Part shown: positions 1-7,796 of the stretch, in pieces | Layout: every line of letters begins with the position of its first letter | Numbering within the stretch: position 1 is the first letter of the stretch | Position numbers and translations under genes: made by a program | The notes under the pieces: generated by a model | Told to the model about the DNA's origin: nothing | The model's input: only the letters and a program-made list of their open reading frames with translations | The model's database searches: none | Assembly (NCBI GenBank): GCA_043776635.1 | Contig: JAYVRA010000091.1 | Location: forward strand, 1-17,476 | Source of the DNA: JANMEX01 sp043776635 | GTDB lineage: Bacteria; Pseudomonadota; Alphaproteobacteria; Rhizobiales; Rhizobiaceae | Length of the DNA: 17,476 nucleotides | Direction of reading: 5' to 3'

Positions 1-53
1 CGGTGAACTCAATTCCTGTGCGCATAACCCTGAATCGCACATCCAGCAAAACA

Positions 54-77
54 AGGGAATCCAAATCTGGACTCCTT
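54..77 (-). terminator. Possible intrinsic terminator of the xylR-xylB-xylA operon
   Basis: On the minus strand, 17 bases beyond the xylA stop, GGAGTCC and GGATTCC pair as seven base pairs with one G.T wobble around the six-base loop AGATTT. A flanking wobble pair and one A-T pair extend the stem to nine. The RNA then continues into TGTTTTG, a short interrupted U-run. Position and orientation suit termination after xylA, but the stem is AT-containing and the T-run is broken, so this is only a candidate. The rest of 1-93 shows nothing else recognisable. Confidence 0.4.
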
Positions 78-93
78 CGTTGCGATCAATCCA

Positions 94-1404
94 CTAGATA
101 TACCGATTGACAATATTTTCCAGCAATTCCTGCTTGCCGGAGCGCGGTTGCGGGTTAATGTGATTGGCCTCCACGCGGGCGGCAATGTCTTCGAGCGAGC
201 GCTTGCCGGAGAGCATTGCTTTGGCTTCCGTGCTGTTCCAACCGGAGTAACGATCCTCAACTTGGGCTATCAATGCCTTGTCCTCAAACATCTTTGCCGC
301 CGCTTTGAAGGCGCGGGCGCAGACATCCATGCCGCCGATATGACCGATCAGCAGGTCTTGCGGGTCAATCGACTGACGGCGCAGTTTGGCATCAAAGTTC
401 GTGCCGCCGGTTTTCAGGCCGCCACCCTTGAGGATTTCATGATAGGCCAGCGCCATCTCAGGCGCATTGTTGGGGAACTGATCGGTATCCCAGCCGGACT
501 GATAGTCATTGCGGTTCATATCAATTGAACCCAAAATGCCAAGCGAAACCGCTGTGGCAATTTCGTGCTCGAATGAGTGACCGGCCAAAATCGCATGGCC
601 TTGCTCAAGGTTTACCTTCACTTTGTTTTCCAAACCATGACGTTTCAGAAAGCCGTAAACGGTTGCTGTGTCGTAGTCATATTGATGCTTGGATGGTTCT
701 TGCGGCTTTGGCTCGATAAGGATTGTGCCTTTGTAGCCAATTTTGTGCTTATATTCGACCACGAGATTGAGGAAGCGGCCCATTTGTGCGTCTTCGCGTC
801 CAAGGTCGGTGTTGAGCAGCGTCTCATAGCCTTCGCGGCCGCCCCACAGCACATAGTTTGCGCCGTCAAGTTTCAGCGTGGCGTCCATGCAGGATTTCAC
901 AGTCGCTGCCGCGTAGGCGAATACATCCGGATCCGGATTGGTGGATGCGCCGGACATAAAGCGGCGGTGTGAGAACAGGTTGGCCGTGCCCCAAAGCAAC
1001 TTAACACCAGTCTCCTTTTGCTTTTCAGCAAAAATATCGACGATGGCCTCCAAGTTCTTACGGCTCTCGGCAAATGTTTTGCCTTCCGGGCGGGCGTCCA
1101 TATCATGGAAGCAGTAGTATGGCGTTCCCAGCAGCGTGAACATTTCAAACGCCACATCGGCCTTTAATTTGGCATCGGCCAAAGTCTCGCCGAACCACGG
1201 GCGCTCGAAAGTCTGGCCGCCGAACGGGTCGCTGCCCGGCCAAGCGAATGAATGCCAATAGGCGACGGCGAAGCGCAAATGCTCTTCCATGCGCTTACCG
1301 ATAATAATTTCATCTTTGTTGTAATGACGGTAGGCCAGCGGGTTAACGCTATCTGGGCCCTCATATTTAACTGGTGTTACATTACCGAAAAAACCCGTGC
1401 TCAT
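94..1404 (-). CDS. xylA: Xylose isomerase
   Basis: A 436-residue cytoplasmic enzyme that interconverts D-xylose and D-xylulose, the first step of the isomerase pathway. All residues known in the E. coli enzyme are present with an offset of one: catalytic His100 and Asp103 (in CFHDMDARPEG) and metal ligands Glu231, Glu267, His270, Asp295, Asp306, Asp308 and Asp338. The VLWGGREGYE signature is at 185-194. The length matches the long (class II) isomerases of proteobacteria. The ATG overlaps the xylB stop by four bases (ATGA), and an AAGGAG ribosome site lies just upstream within the xylB end, so the two are probably translationally coupled. It is the last gene of the minus-strand xyl operon. The family call is essentially certain. 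Confidence 0.98.
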   Translation of the reverse strand: MSTGFFGNVTPVKYEGPDSVNPLAYRHYNKDEIIIGKRMEEHLRFAVAYWHSFAWPGSDPFGGQTFERPWFGETLADAKLKADVAFEMFTLLGTPYYCFHDMDARPEGKTFAESRKNLEAIVDIFAEKQKETGVKLLWGTANLFSHRRFMSGASTNPDPDVFAYAAATVKSCMDATLKLDGANYVLWGGREGYETLLNTDLGREDAQMGRFLNLVVEYKHKIGYKGTILIEPKPQEPSKHQYDYDTATVYGFLKRHGLENKVKVNLEQGHAILAGHSFEHEIATAVSLGILGSIDMNRNDYQSGWDTDQFPNNAPEMALAYHEILKGGGLKTGGTNFDAKLRRQSIDPQDLLIGHIGGMDVCARAFKAAAKMFEDKALIAQVEDRYSGWNSTEAKAMLSGKRSLEDIAARVEANHINPQPRSGKQELLENIVNRYI

Positions 1405-2861
1405 TGTTGAACTCCTTTAATGGCTGCGTAGTGGGATTTGAACTTTTCATGGGCGGCGCTGTAGGCATCTATCAGCGATGCTTCCGGCTCAATTGTCTGC
1501 TCGGTACGGGGTGCTTTACAGACCTCAAACGGGTCAGCTCCGGTGGCGGCAATCAGCCCGAGACGCGCAGCGCCAAAGGCCGCGCCAAAGTCGCCTTCGG
1601 CGGGAATATCAACCGGCATGCCGAGCGTGGTGGCAATGATTTTCAGCCAATAATCAGAGCGTGACCCGCCGCCCACGGCAGTCACGCGGGTGAGTTTTGT
1701 GCCCGCCGTAGCCAGCGCGTCAAGACTGTCGCGAATGGCAAAGGCGACGCCTTCCACCACGGCTTTGGTGAGCGCGACATGGCAGGACTCGTGGCCGAGG
1801 CCTGTAAATGCGCCACGTATGCCCGCATCATTGTGCGGCGTGCGCTCACCCGACAAATAGGGCAGGAAAGTCACAGGCCCCGGCGCTTGCAAGTTTTGGC
1901 CGAGCGATCCGGTCAGTGCAGCGGCATCGCGGCCTGTTAATGTGGCAAGCCAGTTGAGGCTGTCTGTGGCCGATAAAATGACGCCCATTTGGTGCCAGGT
2001 ATTAGGAACGGCATGGCAAAAGGCATGAACCGCGCTGTCAGGGTTTGGCATGTAGCTGGCGTTGGAGGCGAACAATACGCCGGATGTGCCAAGCGATACA
2101 AACGCCGCGCCGGGTTCTACAGCGCCGATGCCGCATGCTGATGCCGCGTTATCGCCAGCACCGCCGGCAACAACGACGCCGGCTTTCATGCCCCAGCGGA
2201 CTGCAAGTCCGGTCCGCAAAATGCCGGAAACATCCGAACCTTCCACTAGAGATGGCATCTGGCTTTTGGACAGGCCTGTGGCGGCCAACAACTCGTCATC
2301 CCAGCCGCGCTTGCCTGTGTCCAGCCATGACGTACCCGCCGCATCTGACATTTCAGACACATGCTCACCGGTAAGCCAATGACGCAGGAAATCTTTCGGC
2401 AGTAGTACTTTGGCGACGTTGGCGAAAATTTCCGGCTCGTTCCGCGCCACCCATAGCAGCTTTGGCGCTGTAAAACCAGGGAATACGATGTTGCCCGTCT
2501 TGGCGCGGAAGATCGGATTAGCATCCATTTCGCGCGCCTCAACATGGCTGCGGGTATCGTTCCACAAAATGCACGGACGCAGCACCTTGTCTGCTTTATT
2601 CAACAACGTCGCGCCGTGCATATGACCTGAGAGGCCAATGCCGGAAACGTCTGCCAGCAACGCACCGTGCTTGGCTTTCAATTCATCAATCGCAGCGGTG
2701 GTCGCCGAAACCCAATCCGCAGGCTCCTGCTCGGACCAGCCGGAATGCGGACGGGTAACCCCGGTGTGGTGCGTGGCAGAGGCCAAGATTACTTGGCTTT
2801 CGTCCATTATGATAACTTTGGAACTGGATGTTCCTAAGTCGATACCAAGAAAAGTGCTCAT
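1401..2861 (-). CDS. xylB: Xylulokinase (FGGY family)
   Basis: A 486-residue ATP-dependent kinase that phosphorylates D-xylulose to xylulose 5-phosphate, which enters the pentose phosphate pathway. The N-terminal phosphate-binding motif GIDLGTSSSK is at 6-15, MHGATLL at 81-87 and ILWNDTR at 98-104. GGAGDNAASACGIG at 233-246 contains the expected catalytic Asp237. Length matches E. coli XylB (484). I chose the ATG at 2861: it has AAAGG seven bases upstream, and the product begins MSTFLGIDLG, as the family does. A longer form would need a TTG at 2885 that overlaps the repressor gene. It lies 20 bases after the ROK gene and overlaps xylA by four bases. Its neighbours settle xylulose rather than another FGGY substrate. 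Confidence 0.96.
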   Translation of the reverse strand: MSTFLGIDLGTSSSKVIIMDESQVILASATHHTGVTRPHSGWSEQEPADWVSATTAAIDELKAKHGALLADVSGIGLSGHMHGATLLNKADKVLRPCILWNDTRSHVEAREMDANPIFRAKTGNIVFPGFTAPKLLWVARNEPEIFANVAKVLLPKDFLRHWLTGEHVSEMSDAAGTSWLDTGKRGWDDELLAATGLSKSQMPSLVEGSDVSGILRTGLAVRWGMKAGVVVAGGAGDNAASACGIGAVEPGAAFVSLGTSGVLFASNASYMPNPDSAVHAFCHAVPNTWHQMGVILSATDSLNWLATLTGRDAAALTGSLGQNLQAPGPVTFLPYLSGERTPHNDAGIRGAFTGLGHESCHVALTKAVVEGVAFAIRDSLDALATAGTKLTRVTAVGGGSRSDYWLKIIATTLGMPVDIPAEGDFGAAFGAARLGLIAATGADPFEVCKAPRTEQTIEPEASLIDAYSAAHEKFKSHYAAIKGVQQ

Positions 2862-2881
2862 TGGATTGCCTTTGGGGTGTT

Positions 2882-4132
2882 TCAAGAAACGTCAGCGAAA
2901 ATCTCTTCGTCGATGACTGAGGGACTGGTGGTGACTGCCGATGAAATCACTTCATCGACGGCATAAAGCGCAATCATCGTTGCGCCGCGCCGGATCAGCG
3001 GTATTTCAGATTCGAAAATCTCAAAATCAAAATGATCGGCGAACGCGCCGGAATTGGATTCGGCAATGCAGGCACGGATGTAAGGCTCGGCGATGTCAAA
3101 CGCTGCCGTGCCGGAGCCGACAAACGCAATCGGCACAGGGTCAATCAACGCAAACAGGCCGGCGAGGCCGGAACCAATGGCCTCGGCGGCTTGCTTGAAG
3201 GCGCGGCGCTCCGGCCCGTCGGATACCCGTGCTTTATTGGCGAGCGAGCGCATATCAAGGCCGGAGAGTTCCACCGGCGGCAGTGTATCCTCCGGCAAGC
3301 CGTGGGCAGAGCGCCATATCGCATAGTCACCTGCGTATGCCTCAATGCAGCCGCGCGCGCCGCAGCGGCACAGCGCCCCGCCATGGCGATAAAGCATATG
3401 GCCAAATTCTGCGGCAGACGAGTGACGGCCTGTAAATAGGCGGCCATTCAGATAAAGTCCCATACCGATGCCGTGCGATAATAAGACCGCAAGGCAATCC
3501 TTGCCGTAGCGTTCCGGGTCAAGCGCCCGCAGGGCCGCCGCAATCATCGAGCAATCATTGGCGACCGTCACAGGACAGCCAAATTCATTTTCCAGATAGG
3601 CCGCCAAATGCACATTGCGGCCCGACGCAATCGGCGACCATAAAAGATCGCGGCTCTGCGCGTCTGTCCGGCCTTGGATAGCAACGACGATTGCCGCAGG
3701 CTTGTCCACTTTGGCATTTGAAAGCGTCATGCGCATCAGGCGCGAAAACCGCGCTAGTAACTCATCACCCGTACAGCCCGCCGTCGAGAAGCGATCTTCC
3801 AGCCCGTTTATCATCGCGCCGGAGTAATCGCAGATGCCGACGGACAGCTGGTTATGCTGCAATTCGACGGATAATACATAAGCTTTGGCAGGATTGAGCG
3901 CCAGCGCGATTTGCGGGCGGCCGCGCCGTGCGCTGCTTGACTCGCTTTCGGGCAGCGCAAGCAAGGCGTCCTGACCCAACAAATCAGAGGTGATGGCCGA
4001 AACCGTAGACGGCGACAGCCCTGTGGATGCAGATAAATCTGTACGCGACATCCGTGCCTGCCCACGCAGGGCTGACAGAATAAGCGACCTGTTCTGGCGA
4101 CGGACAAGATCCGACCCGGCCTTAAGTTGCAT
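2882..4132 (-). CDS. xylR: ROK-family transcriptional repressor of xylose genes
   Basis: A 416-residue regulator with an N-terminal winged helix-turn-helix (about 15-60, including MSRTDLSASTGLSPSTVSAI) and a C-terminal ROK sugar-binding domain. The ROK zinc site is visible: EFGH at 242-245 followed by CRCGARGC at 255-262, giving His245, Cys255, Cys257 and Cys262. The kinase-type DxGGT motif is absent from the start of the ROK domain, which fits a repressor rather than an active sugar kinase. It heads the xylB-xylA operon and is divergent from xylFHG, so D-xylose is the likely effector and the palindrome at 4247-4267 the likely operator. The start is the ATG at 4132, with GGGAGGA ten bases upstream. 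A TTG at 4171 would give 13 more residues but would read through that ribosome site. The symbol is by function; this is not the AraC-type XylR of E. coli. Confidence 0.9.
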   Translation of the reverse strand: MQLKAGSDLVRRQNRSLILSALRGQARMSRTDLSASTGLSPSTVSAITSDLLGQDALLALPESESSSARRGRPQIALALNPAKAYVLSVELQHNQLSVGICDYSGAMINGLEDRFSTAGCTGDELLARFSRLMRMTLSNAKVDKPAAIVVAIQGRTDAQSRDLLWSPIASGRNVHLAAYLENEFGCPVTVANDCSMIAAALRALDPERYGKDCLAVLLSHGIGMGLYLNGRLFTGRHSSAAEFGHMLYRHGGALCRCGARGCIEAYAGDYAIWRSAHGLPEDTLPPVELSGLDMRSLANKARVSDGPERRAFKQAAEAIGSGLAGLFALIDPVPIAFVGSGTAAFDIAEPYIRACIAESNSGAFADHFDFEIFESEIPLIRRGATMIALYAVDEVISSAVTTSPSVIDEEIFADVS

Positions 4133-4149
4133 GATAGTTAATCCTCCCG

Positions 4150-4162
4150 ATACGGTCCGTAT
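4150..4162. promoter_or_regulatory. 13-bp palindrome in the xylR leader
   Basis: ATACGG-T-CCGTAT is a perfect palindrome with six-base arms around one central base. It lies immediately upstream of the GGGAGGA ribosome site of the ROK gene. Its sequence differs from the TTATTT-type palindrome at 4247-4267, so it could bind a different regulator. As RNA it could form only a four-base-pair hairpin. No regulator can be named from the sequence. Confidence 0.4.
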
Positions 4163-4217
4163 TTCTCCCAAAACCGGAACTGCAAACGCTCACAAAAATA
4201 AGCACTTGAAAACAATC

Positions 4218-4246
4218 TTGACACAGGATTTAATCTATGTCATTAA
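4218..4246 (+). promoter_or_regulatory. Candidate promoter of xylFHG
   Basis: A perfect -35 hexamer TTGACA (4218-4223) is followed after 17 bases by CATTAA (4241-4246), a modest -10. The inverted repeat at 4247-4267 begins directly after this -10, where a bound repressor would block initiation. Transcription would start near 4253, giving a leader of roughly 95 bases. The -35 is convincing; the exact -10 is not. Confidence 0.5.
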
Positions 4247-4267
4247 TTATTTCGACCATCGAAATAA
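4247..4267. promoter_or_regulatory. Probable ROK (XylR) operator
   Basis: TTATTTCG (4247-4254) and CGAAATAA (4260-4267) are perfect inverted repeats around the spacer ACCAT. The pattern TTATTT-N9-AAATAA closely resembles the published NagC and Mlc operators of the same ROK family. It is the strongest palindrome in the gap between the divergent ROK gene and xylF, and overlaps or abuts candidate -10 boxes on both strands. Repression relieved by D-xylose is inferred from context. Confidence 0.75.
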
Positions 4268-4292
4268 ATAGTGGTTGGCCAGCGCAAAACAA
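4265..4292 (-). promoter_or_regulatory. Candidate promoter of xylR-xylB-xylA
   Basis: On the minus strand TTGTTT (4292-4287) is followed after 16 bases by TATTTA (4270-4265). The -10 overlaps the edge of the operator palindrome, which would make the repressor autoregulatory. The hexamers are only moderate matches, so this is a positional suggestion. Confidence 0.35.
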
Positions 4293-4310
4293 CTGTTTGG
4301 CGATGGCTGG
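4279..4310 (+). other. Imperfect hairpin in the xylF leader
   Basis: CCAGC-GCAAAAC (4279-4290) can pair with GTTTGGC-GAT-GGCTGG (4295-4310): an outer stem CCAGC/GCTGG and an inner stem GCAAAAC/GTTTGGC with one mismatch, around an AACT loop. It lies in the predicted 5' leader of xylF, about 27 bases before the ribosome site. It could affect mRNA stability or be an extra protein site. Confidence 0.3.
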
Positions 4311-4347
4311 AATTAAAACATGTGCCTAAGGGCATCGGGAGGATCTA

Positions 4348-5388
4348 ATGAAGAAATTAACCGCAGCCCTTTTGGGCGCTGCATTTGCAATGTCGTTTGG
4401 CGGCGTTGCTCTTGCTAAGGACAAGACAATTGCTGTTTCGTGGAAGACTTTCCAGGAAGAGCGTTGGAAGACCGACGAAGCTGCCATCAAGGCTGTTGTT
4501 GAAGCGGCTGGCGACAAATACATTTCGACAGATGCTCAGAATTCCGCTCAAAAGCAAGCTGCTGATATCGAAGGCCTGATCTCGCAGAAGGTTGACGTTA
4601 TCATGGTTGTCGCTTTCGACAGCGATGCAATTCTTCCTTCATTCAAGGCAGCTTCGGATGCAGGCGTGAAAATGCTTTCATACGATGTGCTCGTTGAAGA
4701 CCCAAATGCTCTCTACGTGACATTTGACAATGTCGGCGTTGGCCGTTTGATGGCGAAGGAAATTTTGAAGGTCAAGCCAGAGGGCAACTATGCCTTCATC
4801 AAGGGCGACAAGGGCGATCCAAATGCCACATTCCTGTTTGAAGGCATTGTTGAAGTGCTCAAGGAAAACATGGATGCCGGTAAGATCAAGAACGTTTGTG
4901 AAACATTCACAGACGGCTGGAAGCCGGACGGCGCTCAGAAGAACATGGAACAATGCCTGACCGCTAATGCTAACAAGATCGACGCTGTTGTGTCCGAAAA
5001 TGACGGCATGGCTTCCGGTGTTGTTGCGGCTCTTGATGCACAGGGCCTTGCCGGTGCAGTTCCAGTATCCGGCCAGGACGGCGACAAGGCTGCGCTTAAC
5101 CGCGTTGCTCTTGGCACACAGACCGTATCCGTTTGGAAGGATGCACGCGCACTTGGCAAAGTAGCTGCTGAAGCTGCCGTTGCTATTGCTGAAGGCACAG
5201 ACCCGACGACACTTGCCGGCGCATCAAAGTTTGCCGGCGGCGCGAAGAAGGTTGAAGTGAACGCAATCTTGCTCGCTCCAAACCCGATCACACGGGCGAA
5301 CCTAGGTGACGTAATTGATGCCAAGTGGATTTCAAAAGAAGAAGCTTGTGCCGGCGTTGCAGCCGGTAAGGTTCCTGCGTGCGGCTAA
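4348..5388 (+). CDS. xylF: D-xylose ABC transporter, periplasmic binding protein
   Basis: A 346-residue precursor that captures D-xylose in the periplasm and delivers it to XylH. Residues 1-23 form a signal peptide: MKKL, then a hydrophobic stretch ending VALA before KDKTIAV. The mature part is a type I periplasmic sugar-binding fold, with family-like segments QKVDVIMVVAFDSDAI, VLVEDPNALYVTFDNVGVG, IKGDKGDPNA and VSENDGMASGVVAALDAQG. GGGAGGA lies five bases before the ATG. Binding-protein-first order is typical of sugar importers. Codon choice is more GCT/GTT/AAG-rich than in neighbouring genes, which suggests high expression. It is separated from xylH by a strong hairpin (5418-5450). Xylose specificity rests on family resemblance plus the adjacent xylA, xylB and ROK genes. 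Confidence 0.95.
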   Translation: MKKLTAALLGAAFAMSFGGVALAKDKTIAVSWKTFQEERWKTDEAAIKAVVEAAGDKYISTDAQNSAQKQAADIEGLISQKVDVIMVVAFDSDAILPSFKAASDAGVKMLSYDVLVEDPNALYVTFDNVGVGRLMAKEILKVKPEGNYAFIKGDKGDPNATFLFEGIVEVLKENMDAGKIKNVCETFTDGWKPDGAQKNMEQCLTANANKIDAVVSENDGMASGVVAALDAQGLAGAVPVSGQDGDKAALNRVALGTQTVSVWKDARALGKVAAEAAVAIAEGTDPTTLAGASKFAGGAKKVEVNAILLAPNPITRANLGDVIDAKWISKEEACAGVAAGKVPACG

Positions 5389-5417
5389 TTAGCGGCAATC
5401 GCGAATAGCGAAAATGG

Positions 5418-5450
5418 GCCGCGCCACCGAATTTGGTGGCGCGGCTTTTT
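5418..5450 (+). terminator. Strong hairpin with T-run between xylF and xylH
   Basis: GCCGCGCCACC (5418-5428) and GGTGGCGCGGC (5435-5445) are a perfect 11-base-pair GC-rich stem around GAATTT, followed by TTTTT (5446-5450). This has the form of an intrinsic terminator, 29 bases after the xylF stop and 49 bases before the xylH start. Since xylH and xylG have no obvious strong promoter of their own, it probably acts as a partial terminator or mRNA 3' stabiliser. That would raise xylF transcript relative to the downstream genes. Confidence 0.8.
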
Positions 5451-5499
5451 ATTACGGCTAACTATAATTTTTACCTTTAATATCGCTCGGGAGGCGCGT

Positions 5500-6903
5500 A
5501 TGTCAGCGACGGGAAATAACAGCAATAATCCGGCAGCCAGCGAAGAGGGTATGCTCACCCGCTTCTTGCGTGCCACAGAAATCGACACGCGCATGCTCGG
5601 CATGATCGGCGCACTCATCATTATTTGGGTAGGCTTTGATATCTACAGCGGCATGCTTCGCCCGGGCGAAGGTATTTTTGGCGGCTCCTTCTTGTGGCCC
5701 CGTAACATTTGGATTTTGCTGGTCCAAACCGCAACAATCGCCGTCATGACAACGGGTATGGTGCTTATTATCGTCATGCGCCAGATTGATTTGTCCGTCG
5801 GCTCCATGTTGAGTCTGGTGGCCGTAGGCACAGGCGTGGTGCAGGTTTTCAAACTTGGACCCCTGCTCGGCGTTGGCCATCCGATGATCTGGATTATCGC
5901 GGTTGTTTTCGCAGTAGCGCTTGGCGCGGCCATTGGCTGCTTCAATGGCTGGCTCATAGCCTATGCCAAAGTACCGTCATTCATTGTCACTCTCGGCGGA
6001 TTAATCGCCTACGGAGGCACGGCGTTCCTGATTGCCAGCGGCGTGACTGTTGCGCCCATGGACAAAACATTCAAGCTCATCGGCGGCAATGGACCGCTGG
6101 CATCAATCGGTCCCTTCTGGAGCTGGATGTTGGGTACTACAGTTTGCGTGGCAATCGTGCTGGCAATTCTCAATAGTCGCAAACAGCGCATTCGCTTCAG
6201 CTTCCCGCTGCGTCCGGTTTGGGCCGAATTCTTCATCGGCATCACCGGCTGTGTTGTGGCGCTGGGAACGACCGCTGTTGTGAACCGCTATCCGTGGCCG
6301 CACAAAGTTGTTGAGACTTTTGCGCTCGAAAACAATATCACTATTCCGGCTGGCGTTGAGGACAAGGCTGGTAATGCCATCTGTATGGCCGCTGAGAAAA
6401 TAGTCCATTGTACGGAAGGTTTGACATACCAGACTGGCTTTCCAATCCCGGTTTTGATTGCCTTGGCAGTTGGTCTCATCATGACCTTCATTGCTACCCG
6501 CACCAGCTTTGGCCGCTATATATTTGCCACCGGTGGCAATCCTGAAGCCGCTGAGCTTGCCGGTATCAACACCAAGCGTTTGACCTTGATGGTGTTTTCG
6601 CTGATGGGCGCACTGGTCGGCATTTCCGCCGTCATCGCATCCGCACGTTTGGATGCGGCAACGACTGCGCTTGGAACTTTGAGCGAGCTATACGTCATCG
6701 CCGCCGCCGTTATCGGTGGAACATCGCTGGCCGGTGGTATCGGCACGATTTACGGCGCGATGCTGGGCGCACTTTTGATGCAATCGCTACAATCAGGCAT
6801 GACGCTGCTGAACTTCGAGTCTGCCTATAAGGATATCGTCGTCGGCACAGTTCTCGTGCTGGCAGTGTTTTTTGACCAGGTTTATCGTCGTCGTGTGAAG
6901 TGA
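5500..6903 (+). CDS. xylH: D-xylose ABC transporter, permease
   Basis: A 467-residue inner-membrane permease of the BPD_transp_2 (RbsC/XylH) family. Hydrophobic segments run from about 33-47, 70-92, 100-117, 128-150, 158-180 and 206-224, with more after 316. The conserved cytoplasmic loop that contacts the ATPase is near 338-360 (GRYIFATGGNPEAAELAGI). It is longer than E. coli XylH (393): an N-terminal tail of about 30 residues, and a segment at about 230-315 with one extra hydrophobic stretch and a polar loop containing Cys295 and Cys304. The ATG at 5500 follows CGGGAGG by five bases. Its stop lies 11 bases before xylG, so the two are co-transcribed. Confidence 0.93.
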   Translation: MSATGNNSNNPAASEEGMLTRFLRATEIDTRMLGMIGALIIIWVGFDIYSGMLRPGEGIFGGSFLWPRNIWILLVQTATIAVMTTGMVLIIVMRQIDLSVGSMLSLVAVGTGVVQVFKLGPLLGVGHPMIWIIAVVFAVALGAAIGCFNGWLIAYAKVPSFIVTLGGLIAYGGTAFLIASGVTVAPMDKTFKLIGGNGPLASIGPFWSWMLGTTVCVAIVLAILNSRKQRIRFSFPLRPVWAEFFIGITGCVVALGTTAVVNRYPWPHKVVETFALENNITIPAGVEDKAGNAICMAAEKIVHCTEGLTYQTGFPIPVLIALAVGLIMTFIATRTSFGRYIFATGGNPEAAELAGINTKRLTLMVFSLMGALVGISAVIASARLDAATTALGTLSELYVIAAAVIGGTSLAGGIGTIYGAMLGALLMQSLQSGMTLLNFESAYKDIVVGTVLVLAVFFDQVYRRRVK

Positions 6904-6914
6904 GGGAGGCTAAA

Positions 6915-7796
6915 ATGGCTAAAGTAACAACCAAGGCTCCCGTGAAAAAGGCGGCGGCACCCAACGCAGAAAAAATTGTCGTCGCACCGGCAAATGCGCC
7001 CGTAACACCGGCCAAAATTGATCGCGGCACACCGCTTGTTGAAATGCGTGATATTTCTATCGCGTTCGGCGGCATCAAAGCGGTCGATCATGCTACGGTC
7101 GATGTCTATCCGGGCGAAGTTATGGCTCTTTTAGGCCATAATGGTGCGGGCAAATCCACGCTCATCAAAATGTTGTCCGGCGCCTACAAGCGCGATAATG
7201 GCAAGATTTTTATTGATGGCAAAGAGGCGCATATCACTAACCCGCGTGATGCCAAGGCCTATGGCATTGAAACCATCTATCAAACACTGGCGCTGGCGGA
7301 TAATATTGACGCGGCAGGCAATCTCTATCTTGGTCGCGAACTCAAAACACCATTTGGCACTCTGGATGATGTCGCAATGGAATCGGAAGCCCGCAAAGTT
7401 ATGGGCCGTCTCAACCCCAACTTCCGTCGCTTCAAGGAGCCGGTCAACAAGCTCTCCGGCGGCCAACGCCAGTCTGTGGCAATTGCCCGCGCAATCCTGT
7501 TTAATGCCCGCATCCTGATTATGGATGAGCCGACGGCAGCACTTGGCCCGCAGGAAACCGCGCAAGTGGGCGAGCTTATCAAGCAGCTCAAGGCAGACGG
7601 CATTGGCATCTTCCTCATCAGCCATGATATTCATGATGTGTTTGATCTTGCAGACCGCGTGTGCGTGATGAAAAATGGCAAGGTCGTCGGAACAGCCTTC
7701 ACCAAGGATGTCACCGGCGATGAAGTGCTCGGCATGATTATCGCCGGTAAATGCCCTCCCGGCGCAATCCCGGGACCGGGCGCACTTGCGATGTAA
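6915..7796 (+). CDS. xylG: D-xylose ABC transporter, ATP-binding protein
   Basis: A 293-residue ATPase that powers xylose import through XylH. It has one complete nucleotide-binding domain: Walker A GHNGAGKST (74-82), Q-loop Gln123, signature LSGGQ (180-184), Walker B LIMDE (201-205) and H-loop His237. E. coli XylG has two fused domains (513 residues); this single-domain form is the usual rhizobial type and would act as a dimer. The first 38 or so residues are an Ala/Lys/Pro/Val-rich tail before the domain starts (LVEMRDISIAF). I took the ATG at 6915, with GAGGGAGG five bases upstream; a GTG at 6900 would overlap the xylH stop. The gene ends inside a triple direct repeat (7780-7833). Confidence 0.94.
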   Translation: MAKVTTKAPVKKAAAPNAEKIVVAPANAPVTPAKIDRGTPLVEMRDISIAFGGIKAVDHATVDVYPGEVMALLGHNGAGKSTLIKMLSGAYKRDNGKIFIDGKEAHITNPRDAKAYGIETIYQTLALADNIDAAGNLYLGRELKTPFGTLDDVAMESEARKVMGRLNPNFRRFKEPVNKLSGGQRQSVAIARAILFNARILIMDEPTAALGPQETAQVGELIKQLKADGIGIFLISHDIHDVFDLADRVCVMKNGKVVGTAFTKDVTGDEVLGMIIAGKCPPGAIPGPGALAM

